DNA from: CAVPOO01 sp963707015
GTDB lineage: Bacteria; Pseudomonadota; Gammaproteobacteria; Thiohalobacterales; Thiohalobacteraceae
Reading direction: 5' to 3'
Assembly (NCBI GenBank): GCA_963707015.1
Contig: CAVPOO010000007.1
Span: 434,001-498,000, forward strand
Length of the DNA: 64,000 bases
The position numbers and the translations under genes were made by a program. Below the pieces are notes generated by a model, which was not told the DNA's origin, ran no database searches, and was given only the letters and a program-made list of their open reading frames with translations. Of the stretch, positions 1-9,374 are shown piece after piece; positions within the stretch are counted from its first letter, which is position 1; every line of letters begins with the position of its first letter.

Positions 1-848
1 CCTCTGATGAAGGCTTGTCAAGCTCGCGCGACAGGATCAGGGGCGTGCGTGCATCGTCTATCAACACGCTGTCGGCCTCGTCGACGATCGCGAAGCACAA
101 GCCGCGCAACAACAATGGCACGCCATCACCGCCCCGCCCCGCCAAATGGCGCAGCTGCAGCTCAAGCCGTCCACGCCGTGATCCCATCGCGACACGGTCA
201 CGCAGATAGTCAAACGCGACCTGTTTCGGCGTACAATAAGTGATGTTGCAGGCGTATGCCTGCCGGCGGGTGTGCGGCTCGCGTGCCTGTTCGGTGACGG
301 CACCCGACGCCCAACCCGAGCAGCTTGTAGACCGGCGCCATCAGTTCGGCATCGCGCCGGGCGAGATAATCGTTGGCCGTGATCACATGCACGGGGATCC
401 CGGCCAGTGCCGCCGTGCCGGCGGTCAGCGTCGCGGTCAGGGTCTTGCCCTCGCCGGTTTCCATTTCGGCCAGCATGCCGTTGAGCATCACCCAGCCACC
501 CAGGATCTGCGTGTCGTAGTGGCGTTGCCCCAGTGTGCGCCAGGCAGCTTCACGCACCAGGGCAAAGCCCTCTACGGCACGCTGTTCATCAAGCCCGCCA
601 CGGGCCAGTTGCTGGCGCAGTTCATCGACCCGCTGCCTGAAGCGCCCGTCACTCAGGTCTTGCAGCCCTGCGGATGCCGCATTGACTCGGGTAATGAACT
701 GATTCGCACGCCGGGTGTGATTCAGTGACCAGCGCCGAAGTATACCCAGCGCGTTATGGAGCGTCGCATCGAATGCGTTTCTGCGCGCATGATCGCGCTC
801 CGGATACTGACCCAGTGCAATTCCGGGCCGCAGCGCCTCGCTATACAT
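1..848 (-). pseudogene. SecA-like translocase ATPase (paralogue), frameshifted, cut by window edge
   Basis: N-terminal part of a SecA-family preprotein translocase ATPase. The ATG at 848 overlaps the stop of the upstream PqqD-M50-HlyD gene by 8 bp, so the two are probably translationally coupled. Visible are TGEGKT (Walker A, about residues 131-136) and the ITANDYLARRDAELMAPVY stretch. Near position 300 one extra base (tgcc for tgc) throws the frame out. In the next frame the family sequence continues with ACNITYCTPKQVAFDYLRD and the DEAD-type motif VDEADSVLIDDARTPLI, up to the window edge. Apart from this one indel all motifs are intact, so either a sequencing error or a recent inactivation is possible. 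The N-terminus differs from housekeeping SecA and the neighbours are HlyD genes, so I read it as an accessory paralogue. Confidence 0.8.
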
Positions 849-2985
849 TGAACTTTCTCAGGAACAACTGCCGCACCCGTCGATACCATTGCTGTGCCAG
901 AGGTTCGCTGCCGTGGTCGAAACGCACATAGACCCGCATACCCAGGCGGTCCACCGGAACCGGTAGGGCAAGCTCGACCTCGAAGACGCCCTCCAGCGCG
1001 CGTGTCCCGGTGGCGTCCTCCGGGTCAACGGCAAACGGGCCGCCGCCCATGGGACCGAGAGCCGCACTCGGTAGTCGCTCGACAGCGGCCGGTACTTGCC
1101 GGGTGACACGCGCCGGCACCGGCGAGACGAGTTGCTCCGCGAGTCTGACACTCACCGACTGAGTCTGATGTTTCACCAGACCGATATCGGCCTGAGGTAC
1201 AGCAACCCGCACCGTGGGTTCGTCGAGCTCTGCCACATACCCCAGCAGGTCCCCTTGGTGGACGAAGCGGCCCGGCAAATCGCCCGCCAGATCCAGCAGA
1301 AACACACCGGCAACAGGACTGCGCAGCACCAGCGACTCGGCCTGTTCGCGCGCGCGCTCGAGATCTGCCTGCACGACTCGAATCTCTTCATCCAGGATGT
1401 CGGCCTCGACCTGCTTCAATTCCGCCAGCAGGACCTGCCGACGGGTCGACAGCTCGCGAAGTCTGGCCTCCAGGTTTTGCGTGCGTGCCTTCAGGAACGG
1501 ATCTTCAGTCTCGATCAGGGGCTGGTCAGGCGCGACCTGCGTATCAGGTTCTGCCAGGAGACGCGTGATCATTCCCTCGTGCCCGGCCCGCAATTCCGAG
1601 CCTTCCGGCGGCGCTATCACACCCTCGGCCAGCGTCGCAAGTGGCACAGGGACAACGAACACCAGTGCTGCGGCCCCGATGGCCAGTCCGGCGCTGATGG
1701 ACACGGCGCGCGCGCGCTGCCGTTGCAGGTCGGGTGCGCTTAGCAACGCCCGGGTGTGTTTGAGCACAGGCAGGACCAGCATGGTGCCGGTCGCCCAGAA
1801 GGCAATGAGCACCCCAACCGTGGGGTAGCGCTCCGCCACGAACAGGACAATTCCGACCAGAATGACGATTCGATAGATGTAGGACAGGACACCGTAACCG
1901 ATCAACCAGCGCCGCTCGCCTTCGGCGGTTGCGGGTGACTCGAGGCTACGCACCCCGAACAGGTAGCGTTTGACGAGATAGCCCAGATAACGGGTTGAGC
2001 GGGTGGCAAGATTCGGCATCCCGATGGCGTCGACCATCACGTAATAGCCATCGAAGCGCAGCAGCGGATTGCCGTTGAAGAACAGCGTGGAAACGCTGCC
2101 GATCAACAGGGTGTTGTACGCGAGTGAATGGATCAGGCCGGGTTCCGTATTGAGCCAGAGCCACAGCGCCAGCACGGCCACGAACAGCTCCACCATCATC
2201 CCGGCGGCACCGACCACCATACGTCGCCGTTTTTCCGGGAAGGTGCTGGCCGAAGAGGCATCGACGTAGGGCACAGGGATGAGTGCCAGCAGCATGACAC
2301 CCACCTCATGGACTTCGCCACCCCAGAGCTTGGTTGCAAGCGCGTGGCCAAGTTCGTGCAGCGCCTTGATCAGAGGATAACAGAGCCAGAGTAGAGCGAG
2401 ATTCTGCGCGGACAACAAGGTGGTACTGGTGTCGCCCACAATCTCCGGCCAATGTACGGCGGCCATCACCACTCCGGCACCCAGCACCGCAAGCCACAGT
2501 ATCAGCCCGATGCGTCCAAACAGCGGACGGAAAAAGGGCACTATATGTTCCAGCATGCGGTCCGGATCGAACAGCGGAACTTTGATCGCCAGTGGATTCT
2601 TTACCCGACCGATCCATTTGGCACGCGCCCGACGCTGCTGTCGTTCGAAGATCTCGGCGGCATCGGTGCTGACGTCAGTCTGGAGCAGATCCGCGCTGTA
2701 CAAGCGCCGCAACAAACCCACTGCCTCTTCCTGGGTCAGCCCGTCGTCGCCCAGGCTATCGCCATTGGCTGCCCACAGATCCTCGACCGTGCGCTGGCCG
2801 TCCATCATGGCGATGAAATGGTGTGCATTCCCCGAAAAGCGATAGGAGCGCCCGGAGACCCGGTTGTGCAGCACATGCCAGACCCTGCCGCGAGCCGTGT
2901 GGCGCTGCAGCTCGGCATGCGGAACCAGCCGGGGACGGAGTCCGGCAACGCGATACCAGTGCGGGCTGTTGCCGTGGTGACTCAA
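841..2985 (-). CDS. PqqD-like / M50 metalloprotease / HlyD fusion membrane protein
   Basis: About 714 residues. Residues 18-105 resemble the PqqD-type winged helix that binds leader peptides in RiPP systems. A multi-pass membrane region follows with the M50 (site-2 protease) zinc motif HELGH at 210-214 and a later NPLLRFDGYY motif, which fits the second NPxxDG-type M50 motif. The C-terminal third is a HlyD-like periplasmic adaptor with lipoyl-like halves around a coiled coil (LEARLRELSTRRQVLLAELK region). I chose TTG at 2985 because GGGAGA lies 8 bases upstream and the longer reading frame runs back into the preceding gene. It lies between the GAF-HlyD gene (19 bp gap) and the SecA-like gene (8 bp overlap), so the three should form one operon. 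Domain calls are firm; the substrate is unknown. Confidence 0.8.
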   Translation of the reverse strand: MSHHGNSPHWYRVAGLRPRLVPHAELQRHTARGRVWHVLHNRVSGRSYRFSGNAHHFIAMMDGQRTVEDLWAANGDSLGDDGLTQEEAVGLLRRLYSADLLQTDVSTDAAEIFERQQRRARAKWIGRVKNPLAIKVPLFDPDRMLEHIVPFFRPLFGRIGLILWLAVLGAGVVMAAVHWPEIVGDTSTTLLSAQNLALLWLCYPLIKALHELGHALATKLWGGEVHEVGVMLLALIPVPYVDASSASTFPEKRRRMVVGAAGMMVELFVAVLALWLWLNTEPGLIHSLAYNTLLIGSVSTLFFNGNPLLRFDGYYVMVDAIGMPNLATRSTRYLGYLVKRYLFGVRSLESPATAEGERRWLIGYGVLSYIYRIVILVGIVLFVAERYPTVGVLIAFWATGTMLVLPVLKHTRALLSAPDLQRQRARAVSISAGLAIGAAALVFVVPVPLATLAEGVIAPPEGSELRAGHEGMITRLLAEPDTQVAPDQPLIETEDPFLKARTQNLEARLRELSTRRQVLLAELKQVEADILDEEIRVVQADLERAREQAESLVLRSPVAGVFLLDLAGDLPGRFVHQGDLLGYVAELDEPTVRVAVPQADIGLVKHQTQSVSVRLAEQLVSPVPARVTRQVPAAVERLPSAALGPMGGGPFAVDPEDATGTRALEGVFEVELALPVPVDRLGMRVYVRFDHGSEPLAQQWYRRVRQLFLRKFNV

Positions 2986-3004
2986 GCCAGCCGTCTCCCA
3001 GGCC

Positions 3005-4768
3005 CTATCCGACCCACTGCCAGAGCGCCAGGCGCAGCCAGTCCAGCAGGCCATGGGTCCAGATCCAGATGAGACGGCGCTCGCCGGCTTCGATTTTGCC
3101 GACACCGGCCATGCCCGGCCGCAGCGCGTCGGCAGGGTCAGCAAGCTTGGCCTCGACACGGAAAAAGTTACGGCCGTTCTGGGCCGCTGAGACGGGTAGA
3201 ATTCGCTCTACGGTGAAGGCGTGCCGCTGATGCGGCAACCCGGACAGCGCCAGTTCACCTTGCTGTCCTGGCTGGACGTGAGCGATGTCGCGCTCGTCAA
3301 TCTCCAACATGATGCGGTACGCGTCGAGCGGTGCCACCTGGAACAGCACCTCGCCGCGCTCGATCGGCGCGCCGAGTGACTGACTCAGATCCCCGCTCAC
3401 AACAATACCGGCCAGCGGTGCCTTTAGCTGGGTGCGCGCCAGCTTCTCTTCGGCGAGCGCCAGCTCCGCGTCCGCCTGCTCACGTCGCGCGTCGAGAATG
3501 CTGAACTCGGCGCGCTCGTGCTTGGCCAGCGCCTCGCGCTGGGACTTGAGCAACTGTGCGCGCTCCCCCGACCACTTGCTGTACTCCAGTTTCAGATCAC
3601 GGTCATCCAGCCGCGCCAGCACCTGGCCTTGCTCGACGATGTCGCCAGCGCGGGCCGGGGCCTCCGCGACGTAGCCGTCGAAGGGTGCGACAACCACGCG
3701 TTGCACCGTCCCTTCCAGTTTCGCCTCGGCGTCGATCCGAAACTCGCCGTTGGCAAACGCCAGAAACAGCGACACGCCAGCCACTGCGAGAAGGCCCGTC
3801 TTCAAACTGAGGTGCCCGCGACCCGTGAGCTTTGCCAGATGGTCGCGCCAGGCGTTGCGCAGTTTGACGAGTCCGGGCAGCTGGGCGTCGCGTTTGGCTT
3901 GCAAGATCGGTCCAACGACAGACGCGACGGTCTCACAGAGTGCCAGAGTCTGCGTGTCGAAGAGTCGCTTGCTGCCTCGCTCAAAAGTCAATGCACCCAG
4001 CACCTCGCCGTTGTGTGAAAATGGCGTGGTACAGACCGCACCTGCACCGAACTGCGCCCGGAGCTGCTCATGGGCAGGGACCAGCACACCCTGATCGTCA
4101 TCGGGGGCCGGCAAGACGACACGTTTGTCCTGGTCGACCGCCTCATTCATGGCAGCGGCGATCGCTCGGATCAAATTGGCGCGTTCCTCCAGCGATGCCG
4201 TGTTCGACATCGCCGCGACCTGCATCTCCTGACCATCCCTGAAGCCGATGGTGACCCGCTCGCAGGCGAGCTGTCTGGCGAGCTCGTTGACGACGGCAAT
4301 CGCTGAGGCCTTGAAGGCATCGTGCGCGACAGCCTTGGCGACCGTCTCGACCACGACACCCAGGCGCCCGGCAGCAGTGCTCGCCCAATCCTTGGCGAGT
4401 AACTCCAGCCAGGTGATACCCCAGGTCAAGACTTGCAGGGCGGCGCGCTGTTTGGCCTCGGGGCGCGCGGTCATTTCGAAACTCGCCACGCCGAACAACC
4501 GATTGTCCACCAGGATTGGGCAGGCGATAACGTCAGAAGGTTGTTCGACTGCCGCGCCCACGGCCATCGCCATGGAATCAATAACCTCCCGTCGCTCGCG
4601 CGCAGCGCGTTGTGCCACCGCCATGATCGACGCCGACACGACACTCTGTTCGGGCCAGATGGCGGCAGGCCTGGAGCCCAGGAGAATGGCGGCGTGTGTC
4701 ACGCCAGCAACCATGCTGCACTGCAGATTGAGCCAGGCCTGGACGAGTTCCCTATTCACATGCTCCAT
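3005..4768 (-). CDS. GAF-domain / HlyD-type membrane fusion protein
   Basis: About 587 residues. The first 330 contain one or two GAF-like sensor regions. A single transmembrane helix follows (TGLLAVAGVSLFLAFANG), then a periplasmic HlyD/RND adaptor with GTVQRVVVAPFDGYVAEAPA, a coiled-coil hairpin and the second lipoyl half (LKAPLAGIVVSGDLSQ). A cytoplasmic GAF joined to a periplasmic adaptor suggests export gated by a cytoplasmic signal. The start at 4768 (MEHVNREL) was chosen because the longer frame has no family-like sequence upstream; its ribosome binding site is weak. It is the first gene of the three-gene adaptor / M50 / SecA-like run. It may be an efflux adaptor, but no RND or ABC pump is visible next to it. 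Confidence 0.78.
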   Translation of the reverse strand: MEHVNRELVQAWLNLQCSMVAGVTHAAILLGSRPAAIWPEQSVVSASIMAVAQRAARERREVIDSMAMAVGAAVEQPSDVIACPILVDNRLFGVASFEMTARPEAKQRAALQVLTWGITWLELLAKDWASTAAGRLGVVVETVAKAVAHDAFKASAIAVVNELARQLACERVTIGFRDGQEMQVAAMSNTASLEERANLIRAIAAAMNEAVDQDKRVVLPAPDDDQGVLVPAHEQLRAQFGAGAVCTTPFSHNGEVLGALTFERGSKRLFDTQTLALCETVASVVGPILQAKRDAQLPGLVKLRNAWRDHLAKLTGRGHLSLKTGLLAVAGVSLFLAFANGEFRIDAEAKLEGTVQRVVVAPFDGYVAEAPARAGDIVEQGQVLARLDDRDLKLEYSKWSGERAQLLKSQREALAKHERAEFSILDARREQADAELALAEEKLARTQLKAPLAGIVVSGDLSQSLGAPIERGEVLFQVAPLDAYRIMLEIDERDIAHVQPGQQGELALSGLPHQRHAFTVERILPVSAAQNGRNFFRVEAKLADPADALRPGMAGVGKIEAGERRLIWIWTHGLLDWLRLALWQWVG

Positions 4769-5008
4769 GAAGGCAGGTCTTCTATGCGGTGGGTATCTCT
4801 GAGTATCTCGGCCAGGTGTCTGTATTTTGTAGGGAAGTAGCGTTCTGACACACCAAATGGACTCCCTCCATCGGATCGAAAAAGGCGGATTCGGCCTAAC
4901 AAGCAGGGTGCGCACAGGACACCCTGTGTGGGACTTCTGCCGCGTTTGGGTTAATCAACGCGTCTTCGAGACCAAGAAGCCTGACAGGCGTGGCAAGTGA
5001 CGAAAATT

Positions 5009-5881
5009 CTAGGCAGACAAGCGCTTTTCGGGGAAAAACATATCGACGGTTGTGGCCAGCTGCTCGGCCGCCGCTGTGCACACGGGTTCGATCACCGCTT
5101 CCGTGAGCCCGACTACCTGCCACGCGGCGGGGTCAATCAGCGGGGTCCAAGCGGCGGCGCTCGGGCCTGCGACATCACGCTCTGTCAACCGCACCGCGAT
5201 GTGCATAATCGCGACCTCAAGAGGGAATTGCTCGGCCTGGGCGGGTTCGTTGTGGTAACGCACGGATTCGATCAATCCCGATGGGAAGTGCCAGCTGCGC
5301 ATCAGCGCGGCTCCGACCTGCGCATAATCGCACCCGATCAGCTCGCGCTCGATCAGGAAAAGAGGCCTGCCTTCCTGTTGCGACCTCAGCAGCGCTGCGG
5401 TGCTTGCCTCGGGCACGGTCTGGTACATGATCAGATGCCCAAGATCGTGCAACAGGCCTTCCACGAACAGCCGTTCGCTATCCAGCACGTTGCACTCCTG
5501 GCCCAGACGTCGGGATAACAATCCGCAGCGAATACTGTTCGACCAGAAATCCTGCATCCTGATGATATCGGTCGAGATAGTGGAAACGGCATCGGCCACG
5601 GTAGTCGCCAGGACCAGATCATGAATCTGCTGTGTGCCGAGGAGACTGATGGCGCGAGTGACAGTGGCGATCTGTGTGGGAAAGCCGAAGAACGGACTGT
5701 TGGCAATCTTCAGCAGACGGGCGGTGAGTGCCGGGTCGCTGGCCACCACGCCGGCAACATCACCCATTGATGACTCTGGATCATCGACCACGCTCTTAAG
5801 GCACACGTAGATATCCGGCAGCGAGACCAGGTCGACGGTTCGACTTATCAGATCCTTGGGTTCGAAGCGGCTTGTATCCAT
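5009..5881 (-). CDS. HDOD domain protein
   Basis: 290-residue HDOD protein, a degenerate HD-hydrolase family used in bacterial signalling. The typical core is present: VASDPALTARLLKIANSPFFG, then AISLLGTQQIHDLVLATTVA, then FVEGLLHDLGHLIMYQ, where a real HD phosphohydrolase would have HD-type metal ligands. No effector domain is attached. ATG at 5881. It lies 240 bp upstream of the GAF-HlyD gene on the same strand, so co-transcription is possible but not shown. Role unknown; HDOD proteins are usually linked to c-di-GMP, stress or motility signalling. Confidence 0.85.
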   Translation of the reverse strand: MDTSRFEPKDLISRTVDLVSLPDIYVCLKSVVDDPESSMGDVAGVVASDPALTARLLKIANSPFFGFPTQIATVTRAISLLGTQQIHDLVLATTVADAVSTISTDIIRMQDFWSNSIRCGLLSRRLGQECNVLDSERLFVEGLLHDLGHLIMYQTVPEASTAALLRSQQEGRPLFLIERELIGCDYAQVGAALMRSWHFPSGLIESVRYHNEPAQAEQFPLEVAIMHIAVRLTERDVAGPSAAAWTPLIDPAAWQVVGLTEAVIEPVCTAAAEQLATTVDMFFPEKRLSA

Positions 5882-6284
5882 ATTGCTCGGTCGTCAGAAC
5901 TGGACGTCTATGCTCACATGCAATGCCAGTTGCCCGGCGCGCTCCGCGCACTGATTATTAACGCGCAAAAGGCACCCGACATGCGGTTTTCTTGCGGCCT
6001 GAAGGTCGACTGGTTGATCCTCGGCACGCATTCCACCCGAGTGCCACAACTCGCCAAGCTTAATCGGTATCTGCTGAGGAAACCTGAGGCGGAACCGTCG
6101 TGCCCGGGCGCTCATACCGCTATGCACTAGCGGCGCCGCACGCCATCAAAGGGAAGAATACAATGCGCGCAGCAACTTTCAGCGACAGGCTTGAATCCGC
6201 TGCACATTCCGCCGGTGCATAACGCCGTTACCGACAGCCGCACTGCTGTCGCTGTCTCTCCAAAGTTGTCAATACAGACTCTGG
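5882..6284. other. Intergenic stretch without a recognised gene
   Basis: About 400 bases between the HDOD gene and the HtpX-type protease gene. Open frames on both strands (60-80 codons) give no recognisable protein, signal peptide or convincing ribosome binding site. It should hold the HDOD promoter and the 3' end of the hsp20 operon. No clear hairpin seen. Confidence 0.5.
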
Positions 6285-7262
6285 TCAGTGCCACAAGCCG
6301 CTTATGTGCCAGCGGGGTGCACGCCGAATGCCCTCGCTGCTCACGACATCGACCAGCGATGCCACCGCAGGTCGCATCGCTATACGGGTGGCATCGACCG
6401 GGCGTCTCAGTGCCAGCAGGCGGCGCACGCGTTCCTCCGTCGGCGGGTGTGTGCGCAGCAGGGACGGATCCGGCAGACGACGTCCCGGCAGGAACAGACG
6501 TTCCAGCCAGCTGCCCTGCAAGCGGTAGATTTTCAGCAGCGCCCGCGCCAGTCCCTCGGGATCCCCGGTCAAACGGGACGCGTTGAGATCCGCGTCGTAC
6601 TCGCGGGTGCGCGACAGCCCCAGCTGAGCCAGCGCACTCAGAGTGGGCGCAACAATCAGCAGCAGGATGGCAAACCAGTTGACCGTCACCTGCGACATGA
6701 GCAACAGTGGCAGGTTAACAAGCAGCAGCAATTGCCCGAACAGGGACAGCAGACTGGTCAAACGGCTGAACATGTCAGCCAGCCCCATCACCCACATATC
6801 ATCGCTGCGGACGTGGCTCACTTCGTGGGCAAGCACACCGACCTGTTCCCTCGTGTCCAGCGCCTGCAGCAGTCCATCCGTGACCGCAACTGCCGATTGA
6901 TCCTTGCGTCCCACGGTGAAGGCGTTGACGATCCGGCTTGGCACGTAATACAGCGTTGGCACGGCCGCAAGGCCAGCCCGCTTGGCGAGCTCGCGCAAGA
7001 CCGCATAGAGGGTGGGTGCCTGTGCGGGTGCGAGGGACACGGCACCATACAGCTGCATGAGCAGACGGGGTGAGACCGTAGGGTTCAGCGATACGAATAT
7101 CACACCGGCGACCAGCAGCACCAGGACCCCGGCACCGCCCCATAACAACCAGCCGAGCAGCGCGAGGAAGCCACCCATAAAGGCCAGCAGCAACAGCGAT
7201 TGCAGCCGATTGAGCCAGGCGTGATGCCGCCAGATCGCCGGGTCGATGCCGCTCGTTCGCAC
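6285..7262 (-). CDS. M48 family zinc metalloprotease (HtpX-like)
   Basis: 325-residue membrane protease of the M48 / HtpX type. Two hydrophobic N-terminal segments (residues 20-60) precede the zinc motif HEVSH at 146-150. The third ligand is probably the Glu in SRTREYDAD (about 221), and two more hydrophobic segments lie at 170-210. HtpX-type enzymes degrade misfolded inner-membrane proteins from the cytoplasmic side. The start is GTG at 7262. It is the last gene of the hsp20 / cbpA / cbpM run, 14 bp after cbpM, which supports a joint proteostasis role. The C-terminal tail of about 30 residues (after DATRIAMRP) is not typical of HtpX. Confidence 0.88.
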   Translation of the reverse strand: MRTSGIDPAIWRHHAWLNRLQSLLLLAFMGGFLALLGWLLWGGAGVLVLLVAGVIFVSLNPTVSPRLLMQLYGAVSLAPAQAPTLYAVLRELAKRAGLAAVPTLYYVPSRIVNAFTVGRKDQSAVAVTDGLLQALDTREQVGVLAHEVSHVRSDDMWVMGLADMFSRLTSLLSLFGQLLLLVNLPLLLMSQVTVNWFAILLLIVAPTLSALAQLGLSRTREYDADLNASRLTGDPEGLARALLKIYRLQGSWLERLFLPGRRLPDPSLLRTHPPTEERVRRLLALRRPVDATRIAMRPAVASLVDVVSSEGIRRAPRWHISGLWH

Positions 7263-7276
7263 GGATGAAGCCTCGC

Positions 7277-7591
7277 TCAGTCTTCGAAGCGACGCAGGCG
7301 GGCACGCAGCATGTGTAACTCGTCGAGCAGTTCCAGGGCCAGCGCCGCACCGGCCCAGTTGACACCGAGATCACGGCGCAGCTGGACGGCACAACACACC
7401 CTGCGGACACTCACGCCCTGAAAGCGCCAATGGAGGGCATCGCGGCCGAGCGGCTCGACTATACCTTCCTCAACCAGCTCGAACACCTGTTCGGCGGGCA
7501 GGCGGCAGGCCCGACACAGATCGGCCAGGGTCAGCTCCACCTCCTCTTCGAGCACGTCACCCGACAACAACGGCAGCAGTTCGTTTTTCAT
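7277..7591 (-). CDS. cbpM: Chaperone modulatory protein CbpM
   Basis: 104 residues. CbpM binds the J-domain of CbpA and tunes its co-chaperone activity. The family pattern is visible: an acidic start, a MerR-like helix-turn-helix segment (LTLADLCRACRLPAEQVFELV EEGIV region), then RRVCCAVQLRRDLGVNWAGAA and a C-terminal helix. It begins 6 bp after the cbpA stop, as is usual for this pair. Confidence 0.88.
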   Translation of the reverse strand: MKNELLPLLSGDVLEEEVELTLADLCRACRLPAEQVFELVEEGIVEPLGRDALHWRFQGVSVRRVCCAVQLRRDLGVNWAGAALALELLDELHMLRARLRRFED

Positions 7592-7597
7592 CGTCGA

Positions 7598-8542
7598 TCA
7601 CACCCCCAAGTGCGCGCGCGGATTGAAGTTCAGTGTCCGCTTCATCTCTTGATAGGCCTGTTTCGCGGTCTCGCTGTCCGCTGGCGGCAAGACGACCTTG
7701 AGTACCACATACAGATCCCCGGCGGGGTTGCCCGGAATGCCTCGCCCCTTCAGTCGCAGCTTGCGACCGGCAGCCGACCCGGGCGGGACCTTGAGATCCA
7801 CCACCCCGTTCGGCGTGGGTGCTTTCACGGTGGCGCCCAATGCCATCTCCCAAGGGGCGACCGGCAGATCCACGAACACGTCCCTGCCCTCAGCGTGATA
7901 AAACGGGTGGGGCCGAAACTCGATCTCCAGGTACAGGTCGCCTGGTTTTCCCTGGCCGATGCCTGGGTCGCCCTGCCCGGCAAGGCGGATGTGCTGACCT
8001 TGGTGCACGCCTTTCGGGATACGTACGTTCAGCGTCCGCTCTTTCACCCGAGGCCTGCCATCGGGGCCGAGCTCAGTGGTTTTCAGTGTCAGCGAGCGAC
8101 TCGCCCCATGGTAGGCGTCATCGAGATCGACCAGCACCTTGGCGTAGGCATCCTCGCCGCGGGCATGAAATTCCGCCCGCCCGCGGCCACCCCGCGCGAA
8201 GCCCCGGCCGAACAGCGACTCGAAGAAGTCGCTGAACTGTGCGGCGTCCACGTCCGTGAAGCCGCCCCCGTGGAACTCGAAGCCCTGGTTCCACTCCGGC
8301 GGCGGGCGGAACTCCTGTCCCGCCTTCCAGTTCGCGCCAAGCTGATCGTAGGCTGCGCGCTTCTCGGGATCCTTGAGCACCTCGTAGGCCTCACCCACCT
8401 CCTTGAAATGCGACTCGGCATCCGCCTCCTTGCTCACATCCGGGTGGTATTTGCGGGCAAGTTTGCGGTAGGCGCGCTTGATCTCGTCCTGGGTCGCGTC
8501 ACGCTGGACGCCCATGATCTGGTAATAGTCTTTGAATTCCAC
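7598..8542 (-). CDS. cbpA: CbpA-type DnaJ co-chaperone
   Basis: 314 residues. J-domain at 1-70 with HPD at 33-35, then a Gly/Phe-rich linker (FGRGFARGGRGR) and two C-terminal substrate-binding domains ending in the usual PADSETAKQAYQEM region. There is no cysteine zinc-finger domain, which separates CbpA from DnaJ. It stimulates DnaK ATPase and binds curved DNA in other species. The start is GTG at 8542. It lies between hsp20 and cbpM on the same strand. Confidence 0.92.
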   Translation of the reverse strand: MEFKDYYQIMGVQRDATQDEIKRAYRKLARKYHPDVSKEADAESHFKEVGEAYEVLKDPEKRAAYDQLGANWKAGQEFRPPPEWNQGFEFHGGGFTDVDAAQFSDFFESLFGRGFARGGRGRAEFHARGEDAYAKVLVDLDDAYHGASRSLTLKTTELGPDGRPRVKERTLNVRIPKGVHQGQHIRLAGQGDPGIGQGKPGDLYLEIEFRPHPFYHAEGRDVFVDLPVAPWEMALGATVKAPTPNGVVDLKVPPGSAAGRKLRLKGRGIPGNPAGDLYVVLKVVLPPADSETAKQAYQEMKRTLNFNPRAHLGV

Positions 8543-8635
8543 GTCGGATACGGTCTCTGTTCAATTGACTATGATGCCGGGGCGGACTCGACCACGCCCC
8601 GTCTCTCCCTTATGTAGCGGTCATCTGGCCACTAT

Positions 8636-9145
8636 TCAACGCACGTTAACCGTCATGCCCCGCCGGCGGCGCGGCGCCGTCTTTGGCAACTCGACTCGCA
8701 GCACGCCACGCGTGTATCTGGCCGAGGCCCTGGCGGCTTCAACCTCATCGGGCAAGGGTATCGCGCGCTCGAAGCTGCCGTAAGCACATTCTGAAACATG
8801 ATAGCCGCCTTCAGTGCGTTCCCGCGCCATCTGCTTCTCGCCGCGCACGACCAGGCAGTCGTCCACCACGTCCAGTTCGAAGTCACCCTTTTCCATACCC
8901 GGCGCCTCCAGGCGCACGACAACCCGATCATCGTCGTCGAATACCTCGCAGGCCAGCACGCCCCAGCCGGAGCTGCGCACGGCGATCTCCTGCTCGTCCC
9001 GTGTGGCCAGACCGGTGCTGGTCTTATAATCGGGTTTGAATCGGGTGATGGCACCTGCGGCCCGTCGATACAATCTCCGCCAGCCGTCCATCAAATTGTC
9101 CCATGCCTCACCCAGTCCTTCACTGATTTGCTGCAATGTCGCCAT
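8636..9145 (-). CDS. Small heat shock protein, Hsp20 family
   Basis: 169 residues with an alpha-crystallin domain in the second half: VFDDDDRVVVRLEAPGMEKG, CLVVRGEKQ, and the conserved beta-strand pair GSFERAIPLPDEV and YTRGVLRVELPK. The N-terminus is a Trp- and Arg-rich helix that probably mediates oligomerisation. I prefer ATG at 9145 over the GTG at 9154 because AGAGGAG lies 8 bases before the ATG. ATP-independent holdase, first in the operon with CbpA, CbpM and the HtpX-type protease. This grouping recalls transmissible stress-tolerance loci, though ClpK, YfdX and KefB are absent here. Confidence 0.9.
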   Translation of the reverse strand: MATLQQISEGLGEAWDNLMDGWRRLYRRAAGAITRFKPDYKTSTGLATRDEQEIAVRSSGWGVLACEVFDDDDRVVVRLEAPGMEKGDFELDVVDDCLVVRGEKQMARERTEGGYHVSECAYGSFERAIPLPDEVEAARASARYTRGVLRVELPKTAPRRRRGMTVNVR

Positions 9146-9374
9146 CGTCGTCACTCCTCTCGGTTCCGCGTATTTTCAATACAGCGTGGTACTGAATGGT
9201 ACGTCCACCTGCTGCACAATGGTAAGGTCGACGTAAAACCCGAACGGACGGAATAAGGGATGACCACTCTCAGACACCAGGACAGACGGCGATGGGCGCG
9301 GACAAACTGACCGCCCGCTGCATGCGATCACTGTGATTATCCGGCTTCCCGGCATTCGCCCGACAGGCTCCTAG

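Noticed and set aside
9155..9374. Heat-shock sigma factor promoter upstream of hsp20
   Set aside because: A TATTGAAAA stretch is near, but no matching CCCCAT-type -10 at proper spacing.
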